From the NCBI RefSeq assembly GCF_000196495.1, contig NC_011312.1:2170001-2234000 (forward strand): 64,000 nucleotides of DNA, in the 5' to 3' direction. Each line of letters begins with the position of its first letter. Position 1 is the stretch's first letter. This DNA is from Aliivibrio salmonicida LFI1238. GTDB taxonomy: Bacteria > Pseudomonadota > Gammaproteobacteria > Enterobacterales > Vibrionaceae. The notes beneath the pieces are model-generated. The model saw only the letters and a list, made by a program, of their open reading frames with translations. It was not told where the DNA came from and did not search any database. Positions 8,698 through 17,396 of the stretch are shown one piece after another. Position numbers and translations under genes: made by a program.

Positions 8698-10341
8698 TTA
8701 TTTTAAAATAGAATCAGCCAATTTCGTCAATTGTGGGAGTGATATTTCGCTTTTTTGTGCGATTTCTCTCTGCTCAATTAATACAGAGTGAAGGATCTCT
8801 TTGGTGGTTAACGGATTGGCTAAAACGACTCGAAATACGATGGTCGGCATATTTTGATACGCTTCAGGTGTTAGTCGAGTTCGAGATACAAATGATTTCC
8901 CGGTTTCTCGTTGAGTTTTTTGAATAAACTTAGTCAGTTCATCTAGGTGGTCATAAATCTCAATGGTTTGCTCAGGATTTGCTTTTGTAAGTGCTAACGT
9001 TACATTCTTTGGAATATATCGATAGGTTAATAAACAAAGCTCAGGCTGAGTAATAACTTCAAAATCGTCTTGTTGATCAATAATCTCAGCAAAATATTTT
9101 GCTTTCTCAATGCTTTGATTGATCAATAATTCATAGCCAGGTCGACTGATTACATTAAAACAAGAATAAAGCAGCATTGCCATACCACTTCGAGAGCCTT
9201 CTAATGTGTGTCTGCCTAAATCTTTTGAACCTTTTCGTAAAATATACTCGGCATGATGTTGAATAGAAGACATCAATTCTGGGTCTTTAAATATGACCAT
9301 GCCTGCACCCATAGGAACATAAAGTTGCTTATGTGCATCAATGGTGACTGAATCCGCTAAATCGATGCCATCAAGTAAATAACGGTATTGGTTCGACATT
9401 AAGGTCGCTCCGCCCCAAGCGGCATCAACGTGGAAATGGCAATTTACTTGTTTTGCTACTTCAGCTAAAGCTCGTAATGGATCGATAGTGCCAGTTTCTG
9501 TTGTACCTGCAACGCCGATGATAGCTAATGGCTTAATGTTTTTCTCTTTGGCTTGAGCCATCTTTAGCTTAAGATCATGCAGACAAATGCGATTATTGTT
9601 ATCAGTCTTGACTGGAATAACGCTATCCTGACCGATACCAAGTACATCAGCGGCTTTTTTTACAGAGTAATGACCACGTTCTGAAACAAAAATAGCTAAA
9701 CCACTGTATTTGTAATGCGTTAAAGCCGCAAATAACCCTTCTTGAGCAATTCCTTTAAAATTGCCTTCTGGTTGTAATAAGCGATTTCGTGCTACCCATA
9801 ACGCCGTAATGTTTGCAATTGTCCCGCCAGAACAAAAAGCGCCTAATGAGTGGTCAGCACTGTGCATCCAACGTTCATAAAATGCGCTTTCTTGACCGTA
9901 GATCAATCGATGTAACATACCTAAAACTTGGCGCTCTAATGGAGTGAAGGCTTTAGAGGTTTCAATTTTCACCAAGTTTTGGTTTAACGCAATCATGATC
10001 TTTGACAGTGGCATTAAGAAATAAGGCAATGCGGATGTCATGTGACCAATGAAGCTTGGCGCTGAAGTATGAACGGACTGTGAAACAACGGTCTCTAATA
10101 AATGCTCGGTATGCTCAGAAACATAGGTTGGATATTCTGGCATTGACGAGTCAGTAAAGTCTTTTTCAATTTCCGTTAATGGCTTTTCTTCGGCAACAAT
10201 ATGCTCTCTTAAAAACTGATTTAGATTTTGAGAGAGTTCTTGTTCTATTTTACCAAGTGTCGAATCGGGCGCTTCCGGAACAGTAAAAATTCGCAGCATA
10301 CTTTCTAGGTTGGCATCTGCCGTTTTGTTGTCTGTTACCAT
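8698..10341 (-). CDS. panP: PLP-dependent aspartate 1-decarboxylase PanP
   Basis: Group II PLP decarboxylase of about 547 residues. The cofactor aspartate motif HVDAAWGG and the PLP lysine DAHKQLYVP (Lys about 338) are present. The family is close to glutamate decarboxylase, but this length and N-terminal region (LESMLRIFTVPEAP) match the Vibrio PanP type, which makes beta-alanine from aspartate for coenzyme A in species lacking PanD. I chose the ATG at 10341; a TTG at 10377 would add 12 residues. Substrate assignment follows the family and was not tested. Monocistronic. Confidence 0.82.
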   Translation of the reverse strand: MVTDNKTADANLESMLRIFTVPEAPDSTLGKIEQELSQNLNQFLREHIVAEEKPLTEIEKDFTDSSMPEYPTYVSEHTEHLLETVVSQSVHTSAPSFIGHMTSALPYFLMPLSKIMIALNQNLVKIETSKAFTPLERQVLGMLHRLIYGQESAFYERWMHSADHSLGAFCSGGTIANITALWVARNRLLQPEGNFKGIAQEGLFAALTHYKYSGLAIFVSERGHYSVKKAADVLGIGQDSVIPVKTDNNNRICLHDLKLKMAQAKEKNIKPLAIIGVAGTTETGTIDPLRALAEVAKQVNCHFHVDAAWGGATLMSNQYRYLLDGIDLADSVTIDAHKQLYVPMGAGMVIFKDPELMSSIQHHAEYILRKGSKDLGRHTLEGSRSGMAMLLYSCFNVISRPGYELLINQSIEKAKYFAEIIDQQDDFEVITQPELCLLTYRYIPKNVTLALTKANPEQTIEIYDHLDELTKFIQKTQRETGKSFVSRTRLTPEAYQNMPTIVFRVVLANPLTTKEILHSVLIEQREIAQKSEISLPQLTKLADSILK

Positions 10342-10409
10342 GGTATCTGTTCTATTCTGTTGGTGATTGAAAGGCAAAGAAAATACACTCTTTGCTGGAG
10401 ACTAAAAGG

Positions 10410-10453
10410 CACAATTTAGAACAAAATGACAAAAATGTCTTGTTTAAATTGTG
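10410..10453. promoter_or_regulatory. Long inverted repeat upstream of panP
   Basis: CACAATTTA (10410-10418) pairs with TAAATTGTG (10445-10453), with inner complementarity AACAA/TTGTT and a core GACA-AAAA-TGTC (10428-10439). It lies about 70 bases upstream of the panP start, so it could be an operator or a leader hairpin. Confidence 0.4.
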
Positions 10454-10519
10454 CCAGTTTCTAGATTGTTGTGCGAAAAATGAGTTCATTAACAATAGTG
10501 GCTGATAAATTGAACAACT

Positions 10520-11032
10520 TTATTCGCACGTAATCGCACCGATATTAGTGATCTTTTGATTGTATTCATTAAGCGGTGTTTGAATCGCTTTTGGATGACT
10601 TAAAATATCCGCAAATGCAGAACGTAATTCATAATTTTGTTTATGAGGCTGAGCTTGGCGATCATCGAAGGTTACTTTCGCTATTTTTCCTAATGCATCA
10701 TCACTACTTGCAAGCACTTTCACGTCATTTTGATTAAGTTGCAGCCATGATTCTATCGACTGATTTGTTTTCACTTTTGAAGGATCATTTTTCAAGTAAT
10801 AATCAACCGCAGCTCTATTTAATTCAAAGTGATGCTGACGCCCTTCTAAAAACCAATTACCGACGCTTTCTAAATTAGGATCTTTTTTTACTGTGATCGT
10901 AATCAGTTCTTTGTACCAAGATAATGAAGCATCAACATACTGGCTGTATTTATCACTTAAACATTGCGTATCAGCTGCTTGTACAGAGGTGGCTAGTAAC
11001 GTTAACGGTAAAATCAGGGCTGCGATTTTCAT
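10520..11032 (-). CDS. Periplasmic protein of unknown function
   Basis: The 170-residue product begins with a clear signal peptide (MKIAALILPLTLLATSVQA, cleavage near AADT). The mature part is mixed charged/helical and has two Cys, at residues about 24 and 169, that could form a disulfide joining both ends. I do not recognise a family. It is monocistronic, divergent from no close gene, and has its own leader region. Its codon use looks like that of the neighbours. Confidence 0.75.
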   Translation of the reverse strand: MKIAALILPLTLLATSVQAADTQCLSDKYSQYVDASLSWYKELITITVKKDPNLESVGNWFLEGRQHHFELNRAAVDYYLKNDPSKVKTNQSIESWLQLNQNDVKVLASSDDALGKIAKVTFDDRQAQPHKQNYELRSAFADILSHPKAIQTPLNEYNQKITNIGAITCE

Positions 11033-11145
11033 TATAAATCCTTCAAAATGAATCGTTATTGGTTAGTTATTCTTTGCCGATTGTAGGCATCACGTAATGA
11101 ATTGCAATGTAAACGACTCACAGTGTGATGTTTCCCACTGAACTC

Positions 11146-12037
11146 TTATAAAGAAACAAAAAATAGCATTAGAAAAGGAACGGATAAGCTAAGAATAAAG
11201 CCACTAACAATGGCAATTGGTACGCACCGAATACCACCGCAATTTTGTATTACGGGTAGAGTAAAGTCCATTGCGGTTGCCCCTGCATAGCCGATAGGGG
11301 TAACGATGAATCAATATAGGTATCATGATTAAAGCGACGAGTTCGCGCATCAATTCATTAAGAAAAGAAGCACCACCATAAACAGGACCAAGTGCATCCC
11401 CCATTAGGATACCAGCAAGAGAATACCAACCAAATCCTGATGCCATTGCTAACCCATGCTGAAGTGGAATATCTAGAAACAAGGCCGCAATAATTCCGCC
11501 AACTAATGAGGTTGCCATAATGACAGCCGCAATAATCATTCCGTGTTTATTTAATAAGATTTGGCGTAGAGATAAACCACTATTACGCAGTTGGATACCA
11601 ATCAGAAAAAGTAAGAGCAACAAAATGAGTTCACTGGCATTTTCAACCCAAGATAAGTCGATACCACTAAGTAGGCCTACGATAAGTCCGCCAGCGACAG
11701 CAAGCAGTAACTTAGCCGATTCTAAAATCATTTTGAAAAGAGGAAGTGAGTTTTTATTGCCTTCGGAATTTAGTGGGAAAAGCTTATCCATTACCGGTAA
11801 TATCGCCAAATTGCATGCACTGATAGCAATGAAGAAGGTGGTGGCGATAATCATAATTTGATTAAGGTTCTGAGCGAGATTATCTAACGCGGCTAAGCTT
11901 AGCCCCATTAAAGCAAGAATAATGGTAACTAAGTGACTTGTTGCCGTATTTATATGCTCAAGTGGCTTTTTTTTATGAAAAGGGATTAAATACCCAAATA
12001 ATAGTGGTAAAAATACAAATAACATTCCAGAAAGCAT
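11146..12037 (-). pseudogene. lysO: Lysine exporter LysO (YbjE), frameshifted
   Basis: The N-terminal frame (12037 to 11204) matches LysO through RELVALIMIPILIHRYP, then runs into an unrelated tail. In another frame from about 11308 down to the stop at 11146 the normal C-terminus is intact: IGYAGATAMDFTLPVIQ, then VPIAIVSGFILSLSVPF. LysO is an eight-helix inner-membrane exporter of lysine and the toxic analogue thialysine. The join lies at CGTTACCCCTATCGGC, where a few bases appear lost. Without the last membrane segment the product is likely inactive, unless the shift is a sequencing error. Confidence 0.85.
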
Positions 12038-12126
12038 AATAAATTTTACTCAGTCCATGAAGAGGCCTTGAGAATATCAAGGCTTAAATAGTTGAGCAAT
12101 CAAATGTTATCGATTGTGTAAATTTA

Positions 12127-13053
12127 TTACAAGCCACTGCTTCTTAATGTCTCTTTGATTCTGTCTTTGAACTGCATATTTGTAAGATTACTTAACGTAT
12201 AAAGGGCTTCTGCACCTTCAAGTGTAATTTCCACATCGTGTTCATTAATCGCGTCATCGTTATTTCTAAACAATAATAGATGGTTTGCAATACGGGCAAT
12301 GTCCAAATAATTGATGGAGTAATTTGTTTTAGTTCCTTTCTTTATATTCGTTGCTACCGATAAAAAATCCACATCAAATTGCCAGTGATTTAAAATATGG
12401 TAGCTAGTGTCATTACATTCTTTGTTAAAAATGTACATGGCAATATCGAGATCAAGGTAATTGCCTTTTTCAAGATAATCGTAATATTCGTTTACTAGAC
12501 AAAATAGGCCTATATCGGCAAGTAATCCCGTCAATAATGCTTTTTCTGGTTCTAAATAAGAAAAATTTCCATCTTGGCTCTCATTAATGATTTCTTGGCA
12601 GACCATCGTCATTACTGCCGCAAATTCACGAGATTGAGCCGCACTTTTTCTTAATAGTGAATTACATTCTTTGCTTAAATCGGTGGAGTGTTTGAGTTGT
12701 TCTATCGCTTGAGCGGTAACAATATCACGTACTCGGAAAATGCCTAAACGAGACACGGCGGTTAGTACATCGGTGCAAGTGATATTTCGTCGATTAAAAA
12801 CAACAGAATTGGCCATTCTAATGACAATGGCGGTAAGGCTTGGGTCTTCTAATAGTGTGTCAGAGACTTCTTTTATTACGGTACCTTCTAGCGTACATAG
12901 CTTTTGTATTTTTAGTACGACATCAGGGATTGGAGGAAGTTGGATGTTCCCCGAAGCGATAGTATCAGCAGCTAACTGACTAAACTCAGTTCTTAGAGAG
13001 GCCAGCGCCTTTTCTTTATTGTGAGAAAGCCAGAAAAACGATAGATGGTTCAT
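12127..13053 (-). CDS. HDOD domain protein
   Basis: The 308-residue cytoplasmic protein carries an HDOD (metal-independent HD-related output) domain at about 40-240, seen in LPPIPDVVLKIQ, DPSLTAIVIRMANS and ALLTGLLADIGLF. HDOD proteins are signalling modules that lack the catalytic HD pair and often act with cyclic-di-GMP or two-component systems in Vibrio. The specific partner is unknown. It is divergent from the TfoX-family gene; a short GCCTTGA/TCAAGGC hairpin lies behind it. Confidence 0.82.
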   Translation of the reverse strand: MNHLSFFWLSHNKEKALASLRTEFSQLAADTIASGNIQLPPIPDVVLKIQKLCTLEGTVIKEVSDTLLEDPSLTAIVIRMANSVVFNRRNITCTDVLTAVSRLGIFRVRDIVTAQAIEQLKHSTDLSKECNSLLRKSAAQSREFAAVMTMVCQEIINESQDGNFSYLEPEKALLTGLLADIGLFCLVNEYYDYLEKGNYLDLDIAMYIFNKECNDTSYHILNHWQFDVDFLSVATNIKKGTKTNYSINYLDIARIANHLLLFRNNDDAINEHDVEITLEGAEALYTLSNLTNMQFKDRIKETLRSSGL

Positions 13054-13491
13054 TCTTAATTCATATAATTAAATAATAGATAAATCATACAGTATTTTGA
13101 TGTTATCTAAAGATGAAGGAGGAAAAAGTGAGATCGTTTCCTAACAAATGACAGAATAAAAGAGCATTTACTCACATTTAGACTATAAAAGTTATTACGA
13201 GATCAGAAATAAGACACGGATTATTGACGCTAGTTATGTAACTTGTGACATTCATCAACGTAATAACTTGTAAAATTATGAGAATATACTGTGACATTAA
13301 TCTGAAAAATAACTTGTTTCGTTTCATAAACTAACAGAAAGTCTTGTGATCACTATTAGAAAACACGTTATAAATTCAGAACTTATTATAAATATTATAG
13401 AACAACAATGATTGTACGTTTATTATGCACTTGCTTGGTGTCAACTTTTTGACTGGACGGGGTTAGTAATTCAAGATCAAGGAGATCTGAA
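13054..13491. other. Long divergent promoter region, HDOD gene / TfoX gene
   Basis: 438 bases without a gene. It is AT-rich and must hold both promoters. A long 5' leader would suit tfoX, whose mRNA is controlled post-transcriptionally in Vibrio cholerae, but I cannot identify the TfoR-binding segment. I looked for a cyclic-di-GMP riboswitch of the tfoY type and saw none. A strong ribosome site CAAGGAG precedes the gene at 13492. Confidence 0.5.
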
Positions 13492-13842
13492 ATGAATCAT
13501 TTGGAAGAGCGCTTTTTTAACTTTGTAAAAAAACTGGGTAAATTCAATAAACGTTCTATGTTTGGCGGCGTAGGCTTGTTTACAGAAGATGCAATGTTTT
13601 CACTTGTTACTGATGGGCGTTTATATGTTCGCGGTGGTGGGAATGTTGATGCCCGATTTACAGCTTTAGGCTGTGAGCGCTTTAAACATGTGAAGAAAAC
13701 GACCATCGCAACGGTTAACTATTTTGAAGTTAGTGAATTGTTTGAAAACCAACCGGCATTACTTCTTTCTATTATTGAAGAGCCAATGAAAAAATCGTTG
13801 TTAAGTAGTCACGCAAAAGTTATTGTGAATTTTTCGCCGTAA
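13492..13842 (+). pseudogene. tfoX: TfoX/Sxy-family competence regulator, truncated by IS630
   Basis: The first ~100 residues form the TfoX N-terminal domain (RSMFGGVGLFTEDAMFSLV, YVRGGG, ALGCERFKHVKK). Family members are about 195-200 residues with a second C-terminal domain. Here the frame enters the adjacent IS630-type element at about codon 105 and stops at 116. TfoX switches on type IV pili and DNA uptake on chitin in vibrios. The order tfoX-yfaZ-DUF945-serC favours TfoX over its paralogue TfoY. No C-terminal domain is recognisable beyond the IS, so the protein is probably non-functional. Confidence 0.75.
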
Positions 13843-14375
13843 TAATTTAATATGTTTTTGATGTTAATACTGAGGTCTTCAAACGTTTTGAACGCTTCAC
13901 ATGGTAACCATTCATATTTTACTTTCTTCCACAATATCTCAATGATATTGAGCTCTGGAGAGTACGGTGGTAGATAACAAACTAATACATCATTCATCAA
14001 CCACTCATGCAATTTTTGTTTAAATTTTGCTGACCTATGAAAAGAGGCATTATCTAAGATAATAAAGCATGGCTTATCGTTTTTTCGTGCGTTGATAAAG
14101 TGCTCAAATGCATCAATTACTGTATCGGTAGTTACTCTTCCTTCCGTTGTTTGAAAACTCAATTTACCTTGTCTACTTAAGAAGCCAAGAACATTGAGCC
14201 GTTTGCTGTGTGAATGAGCAGGCCTTAGCGATTGAACACCGATAGGTCCCCAACAATAAGGAAGATTAGATTTCTGACTAAAGCCTGACTCATCAAAATA
14301 AAAGAGTTCACATTTATTCGTACGTTCCATTTCAATCAATGAATTCAATATATTACTGAAATTATTGAATTTCAT
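13809..14375 (-). CDS. IS630 transposase, DDE part (orfB)
   Basis: The 188-residue part has the catalytic signature: FYFDESGFS (first Asp), FIILDNASFHRS (second Asp) and YLPPYSPELNIIEILWKKVKYEW (Glu). The frame continues upstream of its ATG into RHSLKLKRDDMKF, overlapping the end of the first frame, so it is probably made as a -1 frameshift fusion with the upstream part. Its stop codon lies at the left end of the element. Confidence 0.82.
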   Translation of the reverse strand: MKFNNFSNILNSLIEMERTNKCELFYFDESGFSQKSNLPYCWGPIGVQSLRPAHSHSKRLNVLGFLSRQGKLSFQTTEGRVTTDTVIDAFEHFINARKNDKPCFIILDNASFHRSAKFKQKLHEWLMNDVLVCYLPPYSPELNIIEILWKKVKYEWLPCEAFKTFEDLSINIKNILNYYGEKFTITFA

Positions 14376-14392
14376 ATCGTCACGCTTTAACT

Positions 14393-14815
14393 TTAATGAG
14401 TGTCGGGCTCTTTTGTAACTGTAATCACTTTTTTTATATTTCGTTTAATAGTGTCTAAGCTGGATTTTTTACCTGTTTCTTCTTCAAGTATTGCTTGTGC
14501 TCGTTTAAGTTGATGTGGCTCTTCATCAACCAATGACTTCAAACGATATACTTCTGCTTCTGTGTAAATAGGTTTTCTACCTATACGAACAGCGTCATAC
14601 AATCCGAGCATTCCACAGGCTTCCCAATGGTCTATCCATGACGATATGGTCTCAAATTTAGCGTCTAAAATATCAGTTAACGCTAAAATAGAGTAGCCTT
14701 TATCACTGAGAATAATCGCATGTGCTCGTATTCTTACTCTATTTTTTGGATGATTAGCGATCGCTTCTTTTAGGGTTATTTTTTCATTGTCTGTTAAAGG
14801 ATTAACTGCTTTCAT
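14393..14815 (-). CDS. IS630 transposase, DNA-binding part (orfA)
   Basis: The 140-residue part contains two helix-turn-helix regions: residues about 25-70 (RIRAHAIILSDKGYSILALT) and a winged-helix-like segment at about 85-130 (LKRAQAILEEETGKKSS). It ends shortly after an A-AAA-G run (about 14410-14417, minus strand), a classic -1 slippage site. Slipping there joins it in frame to the DDE half. Confidence 0.8.
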   Translation of the reverse strand: MKAVNPLTDNEKITLKEAIANHPKNRVRIRAHAIILSDKGYSILALTDILDAKFETISSWIDHWEACGMLGLYDAVRIGRKPIYTEAEVYRLKSLVDEEPHQLKRAQAILEEETGKKSSLDTIKRNIKKVITVTKEPDTH

Positions 14816-14947
14816 TATGATATAGACACTGACGTTAAAATACTCATTTTAATACCATATGGATATATGGATATATGGTAAAGGCGAAATCTTCATTCTC
14901 GAAAACTTATCATTAACTACTTACAACAGGTTTGATAAAAACGAGAT

Positions 14948-15002
14948 AAAAAAAACCTCGCTATTCTTTATTTTTAAATAGAAAGAATAACGAGGTTTTT
15001 TT
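14948..15002. terminator. Bidirectional terminator beside the yfaZ-like gene
   Basis: AACCTCGCTATTCTTT/AAAGAATAACGAGGTT form a 16-bp stem with one mismatch, A-run before and T-run after. It ends the yfaZ-like gene and originally perhaps tfoX. Confidence 0.85.
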
Positions 15003-15048
15003 ATGCTTGAATAAATGAGCTAGGCCTGTTTATTCAAGAGACTAAAAT

Positions 15049-15600
15049 TTAGTATTTAAAGCGTGCTGTAAGCATCAATTGATCGCCATATAAGCCATTG
15101 AATCGACCTTCTGCACCAATAGAGAATAGCTCGGTAGAGTGGAAACGACCGTAAACTGAGAATAAAGTGTCATCTTTATCATCAATTGATAGGTAACCTA
15201 CTTTTCCGCCGACTTCTACCTGTGGACCTAACCATTGACGAACGCCAAGGTTTAGTTCCATACCTGTATCGTTTTTGTAGTTGTGATTATCATCAACAAC
15301 ACGTAAAAGCATTTCACCTGTAATGTCAGCCCAGTTATTTACTGGAGCATGAAAGCCAAGGCCTGCCGCTAAGTCGTAATCGCCATCTAATTCAGAATCG
15401 ATAGTTGCAATTGCGTGAGCATTTGGGTGAATTGATTTACTAAAGCCTGCACCAAATGTTGATGGGCTAAAACCAATGCGAGCTTCAACATAGTCATAAC
15501 TGAAGTTGCTCATAATGGCATTGTTTGGGTCATTATCTGCAGCCATAGATGTTGCAGAAACAAACATAAGGCTTGATGCTAAAAGTGTCTTACGAATCAT
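15049..15600 (-). CDS. YfaZ-like outer-membrane protein
   Basis: The 183-residue product has a signal peptide (MIRKTLLASSLMFVSATSMA) and alternating beta-strand segments ending in an aromatic residue after a basic one (LMLTARFKY), as in small outer-membrane beta-barrels. It matches the YfaZ-type family common in Vibrio. Function is unknown. Its place beside tfoX and serC is typical of vibrios. Confidence 0.7.
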   Translation of the reverse strand: MIRKTLLASSLMFVSATSMAADNDPNNAIMSNFSYDYVEARIGFSPSTFGAGFSKSIHPNAHAIATIDSELDGDYDLAAGLGFHAPVNNWADITGEMLLRVVDDNHNYKNDTGMELNLGVRQWLGPQVEVGGKVGYLSIDDKDDTLFSVYGRFHSTELFSIGAEGRFNGLYGDQLMLTARFKY

Positions 15601-15905
15601 GATATTTGAAACCTATCAAATTGAGTGCTATTAACAAAAATATGGTTTAAATACTAACAGAAATAGGTATTTTTGCCAGATAGAATGTATAAAATTGGAA
15701 TAACAGCACAGCGCCAAAAAATTTACGTATATTTATAGGGATAAATACAAGCAAAATTTGAGCCAAGGTGTTTAAATTAATTGGTTAATTATGATTAGTG
15801 GAGAATAATAATTTTTAATGCAGTAAGAAATTGGATTAAATATGACTGTATTGCGTTCGATGAGTTAGGTAAACTGGTTGAAATCGTTAAAAAATGGATA
15901 ATTAA
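15601..15905. other. Divergent promoter region
   Basis: 305 AT-rich bases between the yfaZ-like gene and the DUF945 gene. I see no gene, RNA or strong repeat. Confidence 0.5.
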
Positions 15906-17207
15906 ATGAATGAACTAAGAAAGTATGCTGCCATTGGTGGTGCTATTGCGATTGTTGCTTGTTGGCCGTTTGCGACAGGAAAAATTGGTGAAGCTATATT
16001 TAAAGATGGCATTGCCTCTTATGACAATTCTGTTATTAAAATAGAAAATATTTCTTATGACCGTGGTTATTTAAGTTCACAAGCTCAAAGCCGAGTGTAT
16101 GTGACCGATAAAGGCTTAATTGCTGAATTAGAGCACGCGGGTTATCCAAGTGAAATTATTGTTAATCATGAAATAGACCACGGTTTATTCTCTATTTCAT
16201 CAACGTCAACGGTGACTGGAGAAGCGGCGTCTTCTGAATTTATAAAAGGACTGACGCTGACAACAAACAGCCAGTTGACTGGGAAGACAGATCTAGAATT
16301 AATAAGCCAAGATACTAATTTTGTTAATGCAGATTTAAAAGCTCAAGGCGTTGAGAAACTGTATTTAGCGGCAAGTAAAATTTCAGCGACCATTCATCCA
16401 GAAGGTGAATTTTCACTGCAATATAGTCTACCTAAAACTGAATTACGTTTAGAAAATCAATCAGATATGCTGATAGATAATGTTTCTGGTAAAAGTGAAG
16501 GTAAATATCTAGATGATATTTTTATTGGTGATGCTAATGTGGCTATCGATAAAATGACGATCAATGATATTGAAAGTAATATTCATAATGTCGTGAATAA
16601 TGTGACTTATAGTAGTTCAAATGAATTAGCTGAAGTAAAAGATCTTCCTGCTGATAATTCATTAAGTTCTACCAATATTCTAAAATTAGGTGAAGTAACG
16701 ACTGATGCTGGAACGCTAAAAAATGGCGTATTTAATATTAGTTTTGATGACTTGAATTACGATGCACTGATTAAATTAGTTCCATTATTACAAGATCAAG
16801 AACTCACACCTGAAAAAATTCAACAATTGATGCTTTCGTTTGATTTACTTGCTGCAAAAGGCTTCAGCATCAATATTAATGAATTTAGTGCTGATGTGTT
16901 AGGCAGTAAGGTTGAAAGTAAGGTATTACTAAATTTACCTGCTGGTACAGCAAGAGCATCGCAAAATGCGGATCAATTGGTTCAAACACTAAAAGGCAAT
17001 GCAGAGTTAGTTATCGCTAAGAAATTGGTTGATGATACACCTGAACTGCGTATGCAAATGGATGAATTGTTGATTAACGAATTTGCAGTTGAAGAGGGTG
17101 ATAATTACCGTCTGGCGGCAACCATTGCAGATGGTCAAATTGAGCTATTAAATGGTCAAAAAATGCCATTGTTTATGCTTCTTGGTTTGTTAAGTTATTT
17201 ACGTTAA
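15906..17207 (+). CDS. YdgA-family (DUF945) envelope protein
   Basis: The 433-residue protein has an N-terminal hydrophobic anchor (AAIGGAIAIVACWPFATG) and a long beta-rich body with the DUF945/YdgA features YDRGYLSSQAQSRV near residue 55 and a C-terminal LLSYLR. It probably sits in the inner membrane facing the periplasm. YdgA's biochemical role is not known. The gene stands alone with its own terminator. Confidence 0.8.
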   Translation: MNELRKYAAIGGAIAIVACWPFATGKIGEAIFKDGIASYDNSVIKIENISYDRGYLSSQAQSRVYVTDKGLIAELEHAGYPSEIIVNHEIDHGLFSISSTSTVTGEAASSEFIKGLTLTTNSQLTGKTDLELISQDTNFVNADLKAQGVEKLYLAASKISATIHPEGEFSLQYSLPKTELRLENQSDMLIDNVSGKSEGKYLDDIFIGDANVAIDKMTINDIESNIHNVVNNVTYSSSNELAEVKDLPADNSLSSTNILKLGEVTTDAGTLKNGVFNISFDDLNYDALIKLVPLLQDQELTPEKIQQLMLSFDLLAAKGFSININEFSADVLGSKVESKVLLNLPAGTARASQNADQLVQTLKGNAELVIAKKLVDDTPELRMQMDELLINEFAVEEGDNYRLAATIADGQIELLNGQKMPLFMLLGLLSYLR

Positions 17208-17229
17208 TCGTCATTAATTGAAAGACACA

Positions 17230-17256
17230 ATAGCTCACTTCGGTGGGCTATTTTTT
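17230..17256 (+). terminator. Terminator of the DUF945 gene
   Basis: ATAGCTCAC-TTCG-GTGGGCTAT stem with a UUCG tetraloop and seven T. Confidence 0.88.
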
Positions 17257-17396
17257 TATCGCTATTTAATTATGGCGGTTATTTAGTGAATTAGATCACT
17301 TTCTGATTTATTTGTAAGAGAAAAGGTGTTATTAATTTCTATAGAGTGATTTAACAAATCTTATTTAATATTAAATAGCAGGAGCCTTTGAGAAAC

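Larger units (their letters stand above)
13805..14862 (-). mobile_element. IS630-family insertion sequence
   Basis: Two consecutive minus-strand frames encode the DNA-binding and DDE halves of an IS630/Tc1-type transposase. Limits are approximate: the left tip lies inside the TfoX frame near 13805 and the right tip beyond 14820, close to a short tandem of ATATGGAT units. I could not define terminal repeats with confidence. These elements target TA; a TA is present at 13806-13807. Confidence 0.7.

Noticed and set aside
13054..13491. Possible cyclic-di-GMP riboswitch upstream of the TfoX-family gene
   Set aside because: tfoY of V. cholerae has one, but the conserved GEMM core and its tetraloop receptor are not present in this leader.
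14830..14870. Tandem ATATGGAT units as a phase-variation repeat
   Set aside because: Only about three imperfect units at an IS edge, not in a gene.
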